The notes beneath the pieces were generated by a model. The model saw only the letters and a list, made by a program, of their open reading frames with translations, was not told the DNA's origin and searched no databases. A DNA stretch of 64,000 nucleotides from Candidatus Zixiibacteriota bacterium (GTDB lineage: Bacteria > Zixibacteria > MSB-5A5 > GN15 > FEB-12): positions 1,477,307 to 1,541,306 of the forward strand of contig CP070674.1 of NCBI GenBank assembly GCA_020351995.1, given 5' to 3'. Positions 27,933-37,269 of this stretch are shown here, in pieces. The translations under genes were made by a program, and so were the position numbers. The first letter of the stretch is position 1. Every line of letters begins with the position of its first letter.

Positions 27933-29117
27933 ATGAGCAAGAAACTTGTAACTTTGATACTGCTGCCGATTATCACCGCCCTGCTGGCTGGTGGTTGCTC
28001 TCAGGAAACGTCGACTTCACCTGATATGTCGACACTGGTAAGCCAGCGCCTGGCTGAAGCACCGATCTTCAAAGAGGTTGCCATAGTCTATCGTGGTACC
28101 AGTCCGCGTGCGGCTCTGGAGGCCGCAGGTGCCACGATCACCGATGACTTTAATCACTTCCCGGTGATTGCAGCCTATGTACCGACTGATGTGATTGGAA
28201 AGCTGCGAAACAACCCTAATATAATCGCTGTCGAAGAAGACATTCCCCGTGAACTCTGCGCTCAAATCGTCCCCTGGGGTGTCGATAGAATCGACGCGGA
28301 TAAGGTTCATACAACGTTCGGCAACAGGGGTGCCGGCGTTAACGTTGCCATAATAGACACCGGGGGGGACATGGACCACCCCGACTTGAACTTCGCTGGC
28401 GGAGTGACCTTCTTCGGTCGGGATCGCACAGACTTCGACGATGAGTATGGTCACGGCACACACTGCGCCGGGATTGTCGGCGCAAAGGATAATGATCTCG
28501 GTGTGTTGGGTGTTGCTCCCGAATGCAATCTGTGGATGGTCAAAATTGCCAAGACGCGAAGAGTCAACCTCATGAAAATCGTCAAGGGTATAGAATGGTG
28601 TATCGAAACTCATTTCGATGGTGATCCGAATAACGATATCCAGATTATGTCCATGAGCTTCAGCGGCGGTTTTTCGGCAGCCGAATCTACGGCTGTTCAT
28701 TCGGCCTGGGACGAGGGAATTCTGCCGATAGCCGCAGCAGGCAACTACGCTACGGCAGTCAGATACCCGGCCGCTCTGGACAACTGTATGGCAATTTCAG
28801 GATCGACCATAACTGATGGCTGGTACACGTCGTCCTGTTACGGCGATGAAATAGAATTGATTGCCCCTGCCGTTTCAGTGTTGTCGACTGTCCCGGATGG
28901 CATATATTCTACTATGACAGGTACATCCATGGCGTGTCCTCACGTGGCAGGCACAGCCGCCCTCATCTGGTCTGATAACCCGGCGTTCACGAACGAGGAT
29001 GTCCGTAACAAACTCAACACTACCGCTGAGGATATCGGAATGATTGTTGAGCGGCAGGGCAATGGTCTTGTGGATGCCGAGAATGCCGTTCTGGGTACAA
29101 CCAAAGGCGACGATTAA
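27933..29117 (+). CDS. Subtilisin-like serine protease lipoprotein (S8), copy 2
   Basis: Paralogue of the gene at 26414, 394 residues. I chose the ATG at 27933 (AAGGAG upstream), where the signal peptide MSKKLVTLILLPIITALLAGGC begins. The lipobox is AGGC and the same linker type follows (SQETSTSPDMS). The propeptide (EVAIVYRGTSPRAALEAAG) and the catalytic triad are intact: Asp in VAIIDTGGDMDHPD, His in YGHGTHCAG, oxyanion Asn in AAAGNYA, Ser in TGTSMACPHVAG. Both copies end alike (ENAVLGTT, then GDD/GDN). Separate promoters suggest each copy is controlled on its own. Lipidation implies an envelope location. Confidence 0.9.
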   Translation: MSKKLVTLILLPIITALLAGGCSQETSTSPDMSTLVSQRLAEAPIFKEVAIVYRGTSPRAALEAAGATITDDFNHFPVIAAYVPTDVIGKLRNNPNIIAVEEDIPRELCAQIVPWGVDRIDADKVHTTFGNRGAGVNVAIIDTGGDMDHPDLNFAGGVTFFGRDRTDFDDEYGHGTHCAGIVGAKDNDLGVLGVAPECNLWMVKIAKTRRVNLMKIVKGIEWCIETHFDGDPNNDIQIMSMSFSGGFSAAESTAVHSAWDEGILPIAAAGNYATAVRYPAALDNCMAISGSTITDGWYTSSCYGDEIELIAPAVSVLSTVPDGIYSTMTGTSMACPHVAGTAALIWSDNPAFTNEDVRNKLNTTAEDIGMIVERQGNGLVDAENAVLGTTKGDD

Positions 29118-29146
29118 TAATTACTTGAGATGCCGCAACTTGGCAG

Positions 29147-29174
29147 CCGCCCCCCTGACGGGGGGCGGTTTTTT
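29147..29174 (+). terminator. Strong intrinsic terminator after protease copy 2
   Basis: CCGCCCCCC (29147-29155), loop TGAC, GGGGGGCGG (29160-29168), then TTTTTT. A textbook terminator about 30 bp after the stop. Confidence 0.95.
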
Positions 29175-29296
29175 CGTGGTATCGCCTCATCCCCGCAGGC
29201 GGAATCTGTGTAGAAGTCATTAACTATCAATAGCTTATCTTTTAAAAACTGTTTATGTGGGAAACTTAAGAAATTTTCCCCTCGGCTTGAAACCCC

Positions 29297-29324
29297 TTGA
29301 CAGCTAGCGCGTTTAACATATATT
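29297..29324 (+). promoter_or_regulatory. Promoter of groES-groEL
   Basis: TTGACA at 29297-29302, 16-bp spacer, TATATT at 29319-29324, directly followed by the CIRCE operator. A housekeeping-sigma promoter repressed at the start site. Confidence 0.85.
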
Positions 29325-29328
29325 CGTG

Positions 29329-29355
29329 TTAGCACTCACTTATGGTGAGTGCTAA
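29329..29355. promoter_or_regulatory. CIRCE operator (HrcA binding site)
   Basis: TTAGCACTC (29329-29337), nine bases, GAGTGCTAA (29347-29355): a perfect match to the known CIRCE consensus. HrcA repressor bound here would cover the groES transcription start. The hrcA gene is not in this window. Confidence 0.98.
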
Positions 29356-29422
29356 TAACGCAAGAAAGAGACAAACAAAGTATTAGAACGATTAACCCCC
29401 CCACAACACAGGAGGGATCAAA

Positions 29423-31379
<1,957 letters not shown>

Positions 31380-31412
31380 GACCTTTTCTTTGTACACATA
31401 TATACCAGGAAG

Positions 31413-31437
31413 AACCCGGCCACAGGCCGGGTTTTTC
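31413..31437 (+). terminator. Intrinsic terminator of the groESL operon
   Basis: AACCCGGCC (31413-31421), loop ACA, GGCCGGGTT (31425-31433), with the T-run continuing to 31436. It lies 33 bp after the groEL stop. Confidence 0.95.
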
Positions 31438-31471
31438 TATGGGTATCATTCTCGATACCACCGTCAATTCG

Positions 31472-31500
31472 TTGACAACCCATATCGCTTTTGCTATAGT
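31472..31500 (+). promoter_or_regulatory. Promoter of the TPR-AAA+ regulator gene
   Basis: Perfect TTGACA at 31472-31477, 17-bp spacer, TATAGT at 31495-31500. The regulator ATG is at 31574. Confidence 0.75.
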
Positions 31501-31573
31501 TTTTACTTACGGGCTGAACCGGGGTGTACCTCACCCCGGCTTCTCGCCGCAGCGCTTTTAACTGAGGCAATCC

Positions 31574-33742
31574 ATGAACAGATTGGCAGAGGCTGAAAAA
31601 CTGCTCGGCATGAAGAAAAGTGCCGAGGCGTTGCAGGTTCTCCGGGCTATCGACACTTCACAGCTAAACACGAGAGACAGGAGCGTTCACGATATCCTCC
31701 TTGCTGAAGCCGGGATGTTGCTGAACGACTATTCTCTTGTTTCCGGGCTCGATTCAGCCATCGAGACCTTTCGCTTTGATGCTGATACCGCCAAGTTCGC
31801 CAGGGCCAAGTACCTTCAGGGATGGCTGCTGCTGGTTCATGGTAAATACGCACAGGCTCAGGAGGTGCTTCTGGAGGCTCACTCCAATTACCTGCGCTGT
31901 CAGGAATTGGAGGGCGCCGCCCGAGCATTAAATCGTAGAGCGCAGGTTAGTCTGCGTCTTGGCGATAGCGACGACGCGGTGGAACTGCTCCTGAGGAGTC
32001 GTGACATCTATCAGAGGCTCGGGAATCATCTGCAGCATGCCAACGTGTCAGCGAATCTGGCCTATCTCTACTGCCTCACCGGGCGACTGAAAGATTCCCA
32101 GACGGAATACGGTTACAAGGAGTGTATCCTGCGGGAATATAGTCCGCGTTCCAAAATGAGTTACTGGCTCGGCATTTCTCTCGTTCACGCGCTCAAGGGT
32201 GATACTTCTACGGCCAGGGCACAACTCGACCAGTGTATCCCCCATCTTGACAAATACGCCTATGAAAAAGCTCTTTACCACGAATTTTCGGGATGGATTT
32301 CGTGTCTGGAAAATGACCTCGCAGCCGGTGAGGCGTCCTTATCCGAAAGCATTAGGCTCCACCGCGCTCCGGGTATTCCTATCGGGTCCGATAGTGTGAG
32401 ACCAGAGCGATTATTGGCCCAAATCTATGCCGACAACGGTCGGTGGCGATTGGCGCAGAAGCATGGCGAACAGGTTTTTCAGTTGGCGTCGGCCTCCAAC
32501 GACCGTGCGGAGATAGCCGGCTGCTACCGAATTTTTGCCCAGATAGACTACCATAAAAATAAACCTGACTCTGCCCGCACATGGTATGACCGGGCTCTTG
32601 ATCTATATAGCCTGATCAAATACCGGTATGAGCTGGCAGTAACGCAGTTTCTCGCCGCCCAAACCAACCTTTACACCGAACCCGAGTGCGCGGTGATGTT
32701 GGCACGGTCGCGAGATTACTTTGCCTCGGAAGATATCCCATCTTACAAAAAGCGCGTCGATGAGGAGATCCGCAGACTGCGAAGAACTTCAGCCGTAACA
32801 GCAACGCCGCACACCGACCCCATCGATGCCGGAGGTCGCTCCATAGAGTGTCCCGATATCATTACAAGATCTTCCAAGGTAACAGCCTTGCTTACCCTGG
32901 CCCGAAGGGTTGCGCCGAGTGAGATGAATGTTCTCGTGACCGGAGAGACCGGGACTGGCAAGGACTTGATGGCAAAGTACATTCATTATCACAGCCGGCG
33001 AGCAGGCCGCTTCATTTCGGTCAACGCAGCCGCGGTCCCCGATTCGATGGTCGAATCGGAGTTGTTTGGATACGTAAAGGGGGCTTTCACGGGAGCCGAC
33101 CGGGACAAGCCGGGATTATTCGAAGCCGCCGATGGCGGTACATTTTTTCTCGACGAGATTGCCGATGCCTCCAGTGCCTTTCAGGCAAAGCTTCTCGAGG
33201 TTATCGAAAGTCGTTGCATCCGGCGCCTCGGCGATACCTCCGTGCGACCGGCTAACTTCAAACTCATCGCCGCCACCAATCAGGTTCTGGATTCCCATAT
33301 TCAACAGAACCGGTTCAGGGCCGATCTTTATCATCGGTTGAACGAATTTCTAATTCACCTGCCTCCACTTCGTGAGCGTCAGGAGGACTTTCTCCCGTTA
33401 ACAGAGTATTTCCTGCGAACCTCCGGCCTTGATTCTCGCACTAACGGTAACCGCCGGCACATTGAAAATCTCAGTGATACCCTTTCCAGGCGCAACTGGC
33501 CCGGAAACATCCGCCAACTCCGCGCTGAAATCAACTACCTGGTGCTGGTGTCAGATCGCAATGTCAGGCGGATGGTAAAGGAGGCGGAGAAATTCGACCG
33601 CCACGCCGAGGATTACCGCAAGCTCACCAAAGCCATCGAAGACGCTGGAGGAAACCAGAGTCTGGCGGCCCGCAGATTGGGAATACCTGAAAGCACATTG
33701 CGGTATCGACTGGCAAAATACCGAAAAAAATCAAAAAAATGA
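31574..33742 (+). CDS. TPR-containing sigma-54-dependent transcriptional regulator
   Basis: Predicted bacterial enhancer-binding protein of 722 residues. About 390 N-terminal residues form TPR-like helical repeats (NLAYLYCLTGRLKDSQTEYG; AQIYADNGRWRLAQKHGEQV) in place of the usual receiver domain. The AAA+ domain starts near residue 425, with Walker A TGETGTGKD (about 456), an intact sigma-54 contact loop GAFTGA (about 502), Walker B GGTFFLDEIAD, and the arginine-finger region FRADLYHRLNEF. A Fis-type helix-turn-helix ends the protein (NQSLAARRLGIPESTLRYRL). It should open sigma-54 promoters in response to a protein or ligand bound by the TPR part. Its own promoter is of housekeeping type. Confidence 0.9.
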   Translation: MNRLAEAEKLLGMKKSAEALQVLRAIDTSQLNTRDRSVHDILLAEAGMLLNDYSLVSGLDSAIETFRFDADTAKFARAKYLQGWLLLVHGKYAQAQEVLLEAHSNYLRCQELEGAARALNRRAQVSLRLGDSDDAVELLLRSRDIYQRLGNHLQHANVSANLAYLYCLTGRLKDSQTEYGYKECILREYSPRSKMSYWLGISLVHALKGDTSTARAQLDQCIPHLDKYAYEKALYHEFSGWISCLENDLAAGEASLSESIRLHRAPGIPIGSDSVRPERLLAQIYADNGRWRLAQKHGEQVFQLASASNDRAEIAGCYRIFAQIDYHKNKPDSARTWYDRALDLYSLIKYRYELAVTQFLAAQTNLYTEPECAVMLARSRDYFASEDIPSYKKRVDEEIRRLRRTSAVTATPHTDPIDAGGRSIECPDIITRSSKVTALLTLARRVAPSEMNVLVTGETGTGKDLMAKYIHYHSRRAGRFISVNAAAVPDSMVESELFGYVKGAFTGADRDKPGLFEAADGGTFFLDEIADASSAFQAKLLEVIESRCIRRLGDTSVRPANFKLIAATNQVLDSHIQQNRFRADLYHRLNEFLIHLPPLRERQEDFLPLTEYFLRTSGLDSRTNGNRRHIENLSDTLSRRNWPGNIRQLRAEINYLVLVSDRNVRRMVKEAEKFDRHAEDYRKLTKAIEDAGGNQSLAARRLGIPESTLRYRLAKYRKKSKK

Positions 33743-33950
33743 ACTGGTTCCAGAAAGCACCACCCCGTTACGCAAATAGTCGAATCGGTTTTCTGCGAGT
33801 TTGCGAATCGCGCCGCATATCGTGCGCTTAAATCTGTTGATTGCCAACGTGTTAACCGGCGTCCGGCGGTGACGCAGCTTATCCCGCAGGAAATTCAGAT
33901 TCGACTCCCATTCCTTTCTCACTACACATTCCAGTACCGCGACTAACTTA

Positions 33951-33975
33951 TTTAAAAACAGCGCCTTACGGCGCT
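33951..33975 (-). terminator. Minus-strand intrinsic terminator in a gene-poor region
   Basis: On the minus strand AGCGCC, loop GTAA, GGCGCT, then GTTTTTAAA. It suggests that a minus-strand transcript once ended, or still ends, here. The open frames just upstream on that strand (34148-33966 and 34533-34156) lie in different frames, as in a decayed gene. Confidence 0.65.
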
Positions 33976-34155
33976 ACACTCAGATTCTCGACCCATGGCA
34001 CGCCATTTGATAAGATGCCGGATGGTGTGAGGGGTTGGATAAAGTGGTAACTGGGGGAATGCTCGGCCGGGATTGGCCGGATGCGGTGAATCGTGAGGGT
34101 GAAACTGTTTTGCCGGTCAACCCGGCTGAGCCACCTCCTGACAGCCATTTGGCAA

Positions 34156-34533
34156 TTAAACGAACGCTATCTGCTGTTCCCACAGCGGGAACGGAACCCC
34201 GGGGAATCTCAGATCGGCCAGTGGGCTAATCTGTGTTACGTCAATGTCCCAGCGATTGGGAAGGAGGTGAAAAAGACTAAAGAAGTTACCTGCTTTGGCA
34301 TAGCTGGTCGTGATGGTGTTCCCATTCGCACTCAAGGTGATTGCAGGCAACGAACTAAACAACCCCGTCCGTGTAATGGCCATGAGTGCTATATTGGCCA
34401 GGGCCGCGCCTATGATCGGGATACCGGGTTGTATTAATGTTGGTACCTGAAGTGCTGTTGTGATGAATGCTTCTGCAAGGGCGGCTGCGTTTGGGAACCC
34501 TACGAGTACGTGTCCCTTGTTTAAGGGAATCAA
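34156..34533 (-). CDS. Possible hypothetical protein, perhaps the remnant of a larger gene
   Basis: A 125-codon frame with protein-like composition, hydrophobic at the N-terminal half (AAALAEAFITTALQVPTLIQPGIPIIGAALANIALMAI). The start would be TTG at 34533, with AGGGTAAGG a few bases upstream. I recognise no family. The region 33743-34633 (891 bp) otherwise holds only a minus-strand terminator (33951-33975) and an 8-bp hairpin (34559-34579). A further frame on the same strand (34148-33966) ends inside the terminator. A frameshifted old gene is as likely as a working small one. Confidence 0.3.
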   Translation of the reverse strand: MIPLNKGHVLVGFPNAAALAEAFITTALQVPTLIQPGIPIIGAALANIALMAITRTGLFSSLPAITLSANGNTITTSYAKAGNFFSLFHLLPNRWDIDVTQISPLADLRFPGVPFPLWEQQIAFV

Positions 34534-34558
34534 TGGCCTTACCCTGATGCTTTGGTAG

Positions 34559-34579
34559 GGGGTGCTAGTAGAGCACCCC
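34559..34579. other. Hairpin GGGGTGCT/AGCACCCC
   Basis: GGGGTGCT (34559-34566), loop AGTAG, AGCACCCC (34572-34579), followed on the + strand by TTGCTCTTTT. It could be a weak + strand terminator or a regulatory hairpin between the minus-strand frame at 34533 and the gene at 34634. Confidence 0.45.
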
Positions 34580-34599
34580 TTGCTCTTTTGCCGCTGTTA

Positions 34600-34627
34600 T
34601 TGACATAGGACAAATAAACACTATCTT
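34600..34627 (+). promoter_or_regulatory. Promoter that predicts a leaderless transcript
   Basis: TTGACA at 34600-34605, 16-bp spacer, TATCTT at 34622-34627. Transcription would begin about at 34634, which is the A of the ATG of the FAD-binding protein gene. No Shine-Dalgarno site is present. Confidence 0.5.
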
Positions 34628-34633
34628 GGCGGA

Positions 34634-35386
34634 ATGGTCAGGCTACGAGAATTTCTTTCTATAATCGAATCTGAATTCCCAGCTGACAGGCTCACCTTTC
34701 AGAAGGCGGTGCCAACTTTCCATCCCGAGGGTGCGCAGGACGCCGCGGACCTGTTCCGTCTGGCCAACCGGCACCGACAGCCCATATTTATCACCGGGTT
34801 CGGCAATAACATAGATCCGCAGGGGAAACCATTCACGGACATGGTTGCCGTTCGCACCGATCGTCTCAACCAGTTGATGGAGATTGCTCCCGATGATTTC
34901 TATGTAACGGTAGGAGCTGGTTATCCGTTGAAAGAGATCAACGCGCAACTGGAGCATAAAAACCTCTGGCTGCCGCATTCCTCGCTACCATACGTTGGCT
35001 CTGTCGGCGGGGCTCTGGCCATCGGTTTGGCAGCAGACTTCGAAAACCAGGATTTCCCCTTGAAAAGGTACTTCCTGAAGGCCGAAATCGTCACGCCCGA
35101 AGGGGATATTGTCAGTCCCGGCTCGGTTTGTTTCAAGTCGGTGTCCGGTTATGATGTGGTCAGGATATTTGCCGGAAGCTGGGGGTTGCTTGGTTTAATC
35201 GTATCGGCAAGCCTGAGAGTGATGCCTCTTTCGGCGGCGGCGGAATATGTTAGCGCCAGGCTCAAGGCGGCTGACCGCGGGGGCCTTTTGGAAGCTCTCG
35301 ACACTTCCTCCGATGACCCCGACGCCATATACTCGCGAAAAATAAAGGCCAAGTTTGACCCTGAAGGAGTCTTACCGATCGTATAA
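34634..35386 (+). CDS. FAD-binding protein, GlcE-like
   Basis: Predicted FAD-binding (PCMH-type) protein of 250 residues. In the usual order it has PIFITGFGNNIDPQG, DFYVTVGAGYPLKEINAQLE, LWLPHSSLPYVGSVGGALAIG (the flavin-contact region), VTPEGDIVSPGSVCFKSVSGYDVVRIFAGSWGLLGLI, and a C-terminal FDPEGVLPIV. That is the pattern of the glycolate-oxidase subunit GlcE and related short D-lactate/glycolate dehydrogenase subunits. It is shorter than typical GlcE (about 350), and no GlcD or GlcF genes are beside it. It may act with partners elsewhere or be a trimmed oxidoreductase. The substrate is unknown. Confidence 0.75.
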   Translation: MVRLREFLSIIESEFPADRLTFQKAVPTFHPEGAQDAADLFRLANRHRQPIFITGFGNNIDPQGKPFTDMVAVRTDRLNQLMEIAPDDFYVTVGAGYPLKEINAQLEHKNLWLPHSSLPYVGSVGGALAIGLAADFENQDFPLKRYFLKAEIVTPEGDIVSPGSVCFKSVSGYDVVRIFAGSWGLLGLIVSASLRVMPLSAAAEYVSARLKAADRGGLLEALDTSSDDPDAIYSRKIKAKFDPEGVLPIV

Positions 35387-35462
35387 CTCCCGGCCGCATT
35401 GACCAGAGATAACGCGTCCTTCCAAAAAGACGGGGGCTGCCATAATTTAACCTGATCGCCCG

Positions 35463-35495
35463 TATAATAGACAACATTAGTCAATTAACTAATGT
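35463..35495 (+). promoter_or_regulatory. -10 box with operator-like palindrome before the VOC gene
   Basis: TATAAT at 35463-35468 is followed by ACATTAGT (35474-35481), six bases, ACTAATGT (35488-35495), a perfect inverted repeat over the expected transcription start. The SD GAGGAG follows at 35501. This is the typical placement of a MarR-, TetR- or ArsR-type repressor site. No clear -35 box is visible and no such regulator gene is next to it. Confidence 0.6.
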
Positions 35496-35511
35496 CAAAA
35501 GAGGAGTTACA

Positions 35512-35952
35512 ATGACGAGCCGGAACCCCAAATCAGATGGAATGGGATGGCTGAATCCCTACATGATCGTGAAGGATATAAGAAAGAGTCTGGATTTTTA
35601 CCAGAAAGCCTTCGGTTTCAAAACGCGTATGACCCTGCCCGACAAAGACGGCGAACTCATGCACGCAGAGCTGGAATACAAAGACGACGTGCTTATGGTA
35701 GGTTCCGAATCTCCGGAACAGAAGATGCTGGCCGCCAGAACCCTCAATGGTAGCCCCGTTTCTTTCTATCTTTACGTTGACAACGTGGACGATTTCTTTC
35801 TTAAAGCTCGAAATGCGGGCGGCGAGGTGGTCTCGGAACCGAAAGACCAGTTCTGGGGAGATCGTACCTGCACCCTCAAGTGTCCCGAAGGCTACCAGTG
35901 GACGTTTGCTCAGAATGTAGCTGACTTCGATCCCGACAACATCCCGGGCTGA
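35512..35952 (+). CDS. VOC (glyoxalase/bleomycin-resistance) family protein
   Basis: Predicted cytosolic protein of 146 residues of the vicinal oxygen chelate fold, PhnB-like. It shows the paired beta-alpha-beta modules: MIVKDIRKSLDFYQKAFGFKTR, then MHAELEYKDDVLMVGSE; and VSFYLYVDNVDDFFLKARNAGGE, then WGDRTCTLKCPEGYQWTFAQN. Metal-ligand candidates (His 54 or nearby, Glu 56, and Glu in the last strand) can be seen but not proven. GAGGAG precedes the ATG. A perfect palindrome across its start site suggests repression by an unidentified regulator. The substrate is unknown. Confidence 0.85.
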   Translation: MTSRNPKSDGMGWLNPYMIVKDIRKSLDFYQKAFGFKTRMTLPDKDGELMHAELEYKDDVLMVGSESPEQKMLAARTLNGSPVSFYLYVDNVDDFFLKARNAGGEVVSEPKDQFWGDRTCTLKCPEGYQWTFAQNVADFDPDNIPG

Positions 35953-36079
35953 GTCGAATCGGGATCTCGCTCCTTCCCGTCACGGGCGCGGAGTGCGCCA
36001 GGGCTGCTATTTCAATTGAACTATGTACCGGAACGACTGTTATTGCCCTTGAAGACATTGCCTTGAAAGGAACATAATT

Positions 36080-36460
36080 ATGGGCAGAGCACCGCTTGCC
36101 GCAAAGGCCGCTGTGCTGGGGGCCTCGCCAAAAGAGGATCGCTATTCGTTTAAAGCTGTCAGAATGCTGAAAGAGCACGGTTTTGAGCCTATACCGGTCC
36201 ATCCGGCGGGCCATACCGTGGATGGCATCAAAGGCCTGAAATCCCTTGATGACATCTCGGAATCCATCGATACCCTCTCAGTTTATGTAAATGCCGATGT
36301 ATCCAGCGCCGAACTGGACAGGATTCTGCGCCTGAATCCAAGAAGGGTAATATTTAACCCGGGAGCGGAGAACGCTACCCTGGCAGCAACGTTAAGAGAG
36401 GCCGGCATCGAGGTCGTGGAAGCTTGCACCCTGGTTATGTTGCGCACAGAGCAGTTCTAA
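36080..36460 (+). CDS. CoA-binding domain protein (YccU-like)
   Basis: Small Rossmann-fold protein of 126 residues with the CoA_binding pattern: AAVLGASPKEDRYSFKAVRMLKEHG at the N-terminus (nucleotide/CoA loop), PIPVHPAGHTVDGIKGLKSLDDI, VSVYVNADVSS-type middle strands (here TLSVYVNADVS), and RVIFNPGAENATLAATLREAGIEVVEACTLVML at the end. The family is widespread and its role is not well defined; CoA binding is the known property. AAAGGAA precedes the ATG. Its stop codon overlaps the stop of the convergent gene at 36457. Confidence 0.88.
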   Translation: MGRAPLAAKAAVLGASPKEDRYSFKAVRMLKEHGFEPIPVHPAGHTVDGIKGLKSLDDISESIDTLSVYVNADVSSAELDRILRLNPRRVIFNPGAENATLAATLREAGIEVVEACTLVMLRTEQF

Positions 36461-37167
36461 ACATGGTCATGATCAAGATAAGTTAGCTTGTCAAACTTGG
36501 CCTTGATGGCCGTCATTACGACGTTCACCAGTTCTTCGACATCCATATACTCGGCGTTCACCACCAGGTCATAATGACAGGGGTTATCGATATCGGCGTT
36601 GAAAAGCTTTTTGATAAATTCTCGGCGCGAGGCATCGGACTCGCTTATGATGCTCACCGCCTCTTTTTCATCAACGTTTTTGTAGGTTATCAGGTTTTGG
36701 ATACGTCTCCCAACGGGCGCAATAAAACGAATATGAAAACCTCGCTTAGGCCCCAGAATGAAATTACCGCCTCGCCCCATCAAAATCACACCCCCCAGGC
36801 GTGACATCGACAAAACTATCTGCCCTAGGTGCATCAGGTAGTCGCGGTGGTCGACGGCCTTACCGGTGAAGATAGATTCAACCATCAGGGCCAGCTCTCC
36901 CCTGAATCTTTCATCGATGGACTCGATAATCCGCTTGCGGTATCCGGCCGACTCGCAGATAGTGTCGATTACCTCGCGGTGAAGTCTCTGATAGTCCATC
37001 TTCTTGGCCAGACGCGAGGCAAAATATGATCCCCGGCTACCGCTCTGACGGCTAATGGTGACAATTGGTGGCGGCAGCGGGCGGGCCGCAGCAACTTCCT
37101 GTTCTTTCCTTCGCTGCAGTTCCCACTTGAGTAATTGGCGATTGATAATGGCGTCGATTGAGGTCAT
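36457..37167 (-). CDS. Cytidylate kinase-like family protein
   Basis: Predicted P-loop kinase-like protein of 236 residues. I chose the ATG at 37167 because AGGAGGTGAT, a near-full anti-16S match, sits seven bases upstream; a GTG three codons earlier overlaps that site. The cytidylate_kin2 pattern is clear: VTISRQSGSRGSYFASRLAKKM (phosphate-binding loop with an atypical GSRGSY), GGVILMGRGGNFIL, FHIRFIAPVGRRIQN and DLVVNAEYMDVEELVNVV. The family is distinct from true Cmk and its substrate is uncertain. A glycosyltransferase gene lies upstream on the same strand, 102 bp away. Confidence 0.82.
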   Translation of the reverse strand: MTSIDAIINRQLLKWELQRRKEQEVAAARPLPPPIVTISRQSGSRGSYFASRLAKKMDYQRLHREVIDTICESAGYRKRIIESIDERFRGELALMVESIFTGKAVDHRDYLMHLGQIVLSMSRLGGVILMGRGGNFILGPKRGFHIRFIAPVGRRIQNLITYKNVDEKEAVSIISESDASRREFIKKLFNADIDNPCHYDLVVNAEYMDVEELVNVVMTAIKAKFDKLTYLDHDHV

Positions 37168-37269
37168 GGGGATCACCTCCTAAAATAACTTACGCACCAC
37201 GACCGACTTCCGCAACTGCTTTATATCAGCCGTTGATCAAAGATGGGATAAAGCCGATTGATGACCCGG

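Noticed and set aside
33731-33922. 63-codon minus-strand frame rich in Arg and Lys, possible transposase scrap
   Set aside because: It overlaps the end of the regulator gene, and I could not tie it to any transposase motif (DDE, HUH or serine recombinase).
34022-34140. GC-rich structured stretch with a resemblance to riboswitch or group II intron pieces
   Set aside because: No conserved core (B12 box, intron domain V, c-di-GMP core) could be found, and no matching downstream gene.
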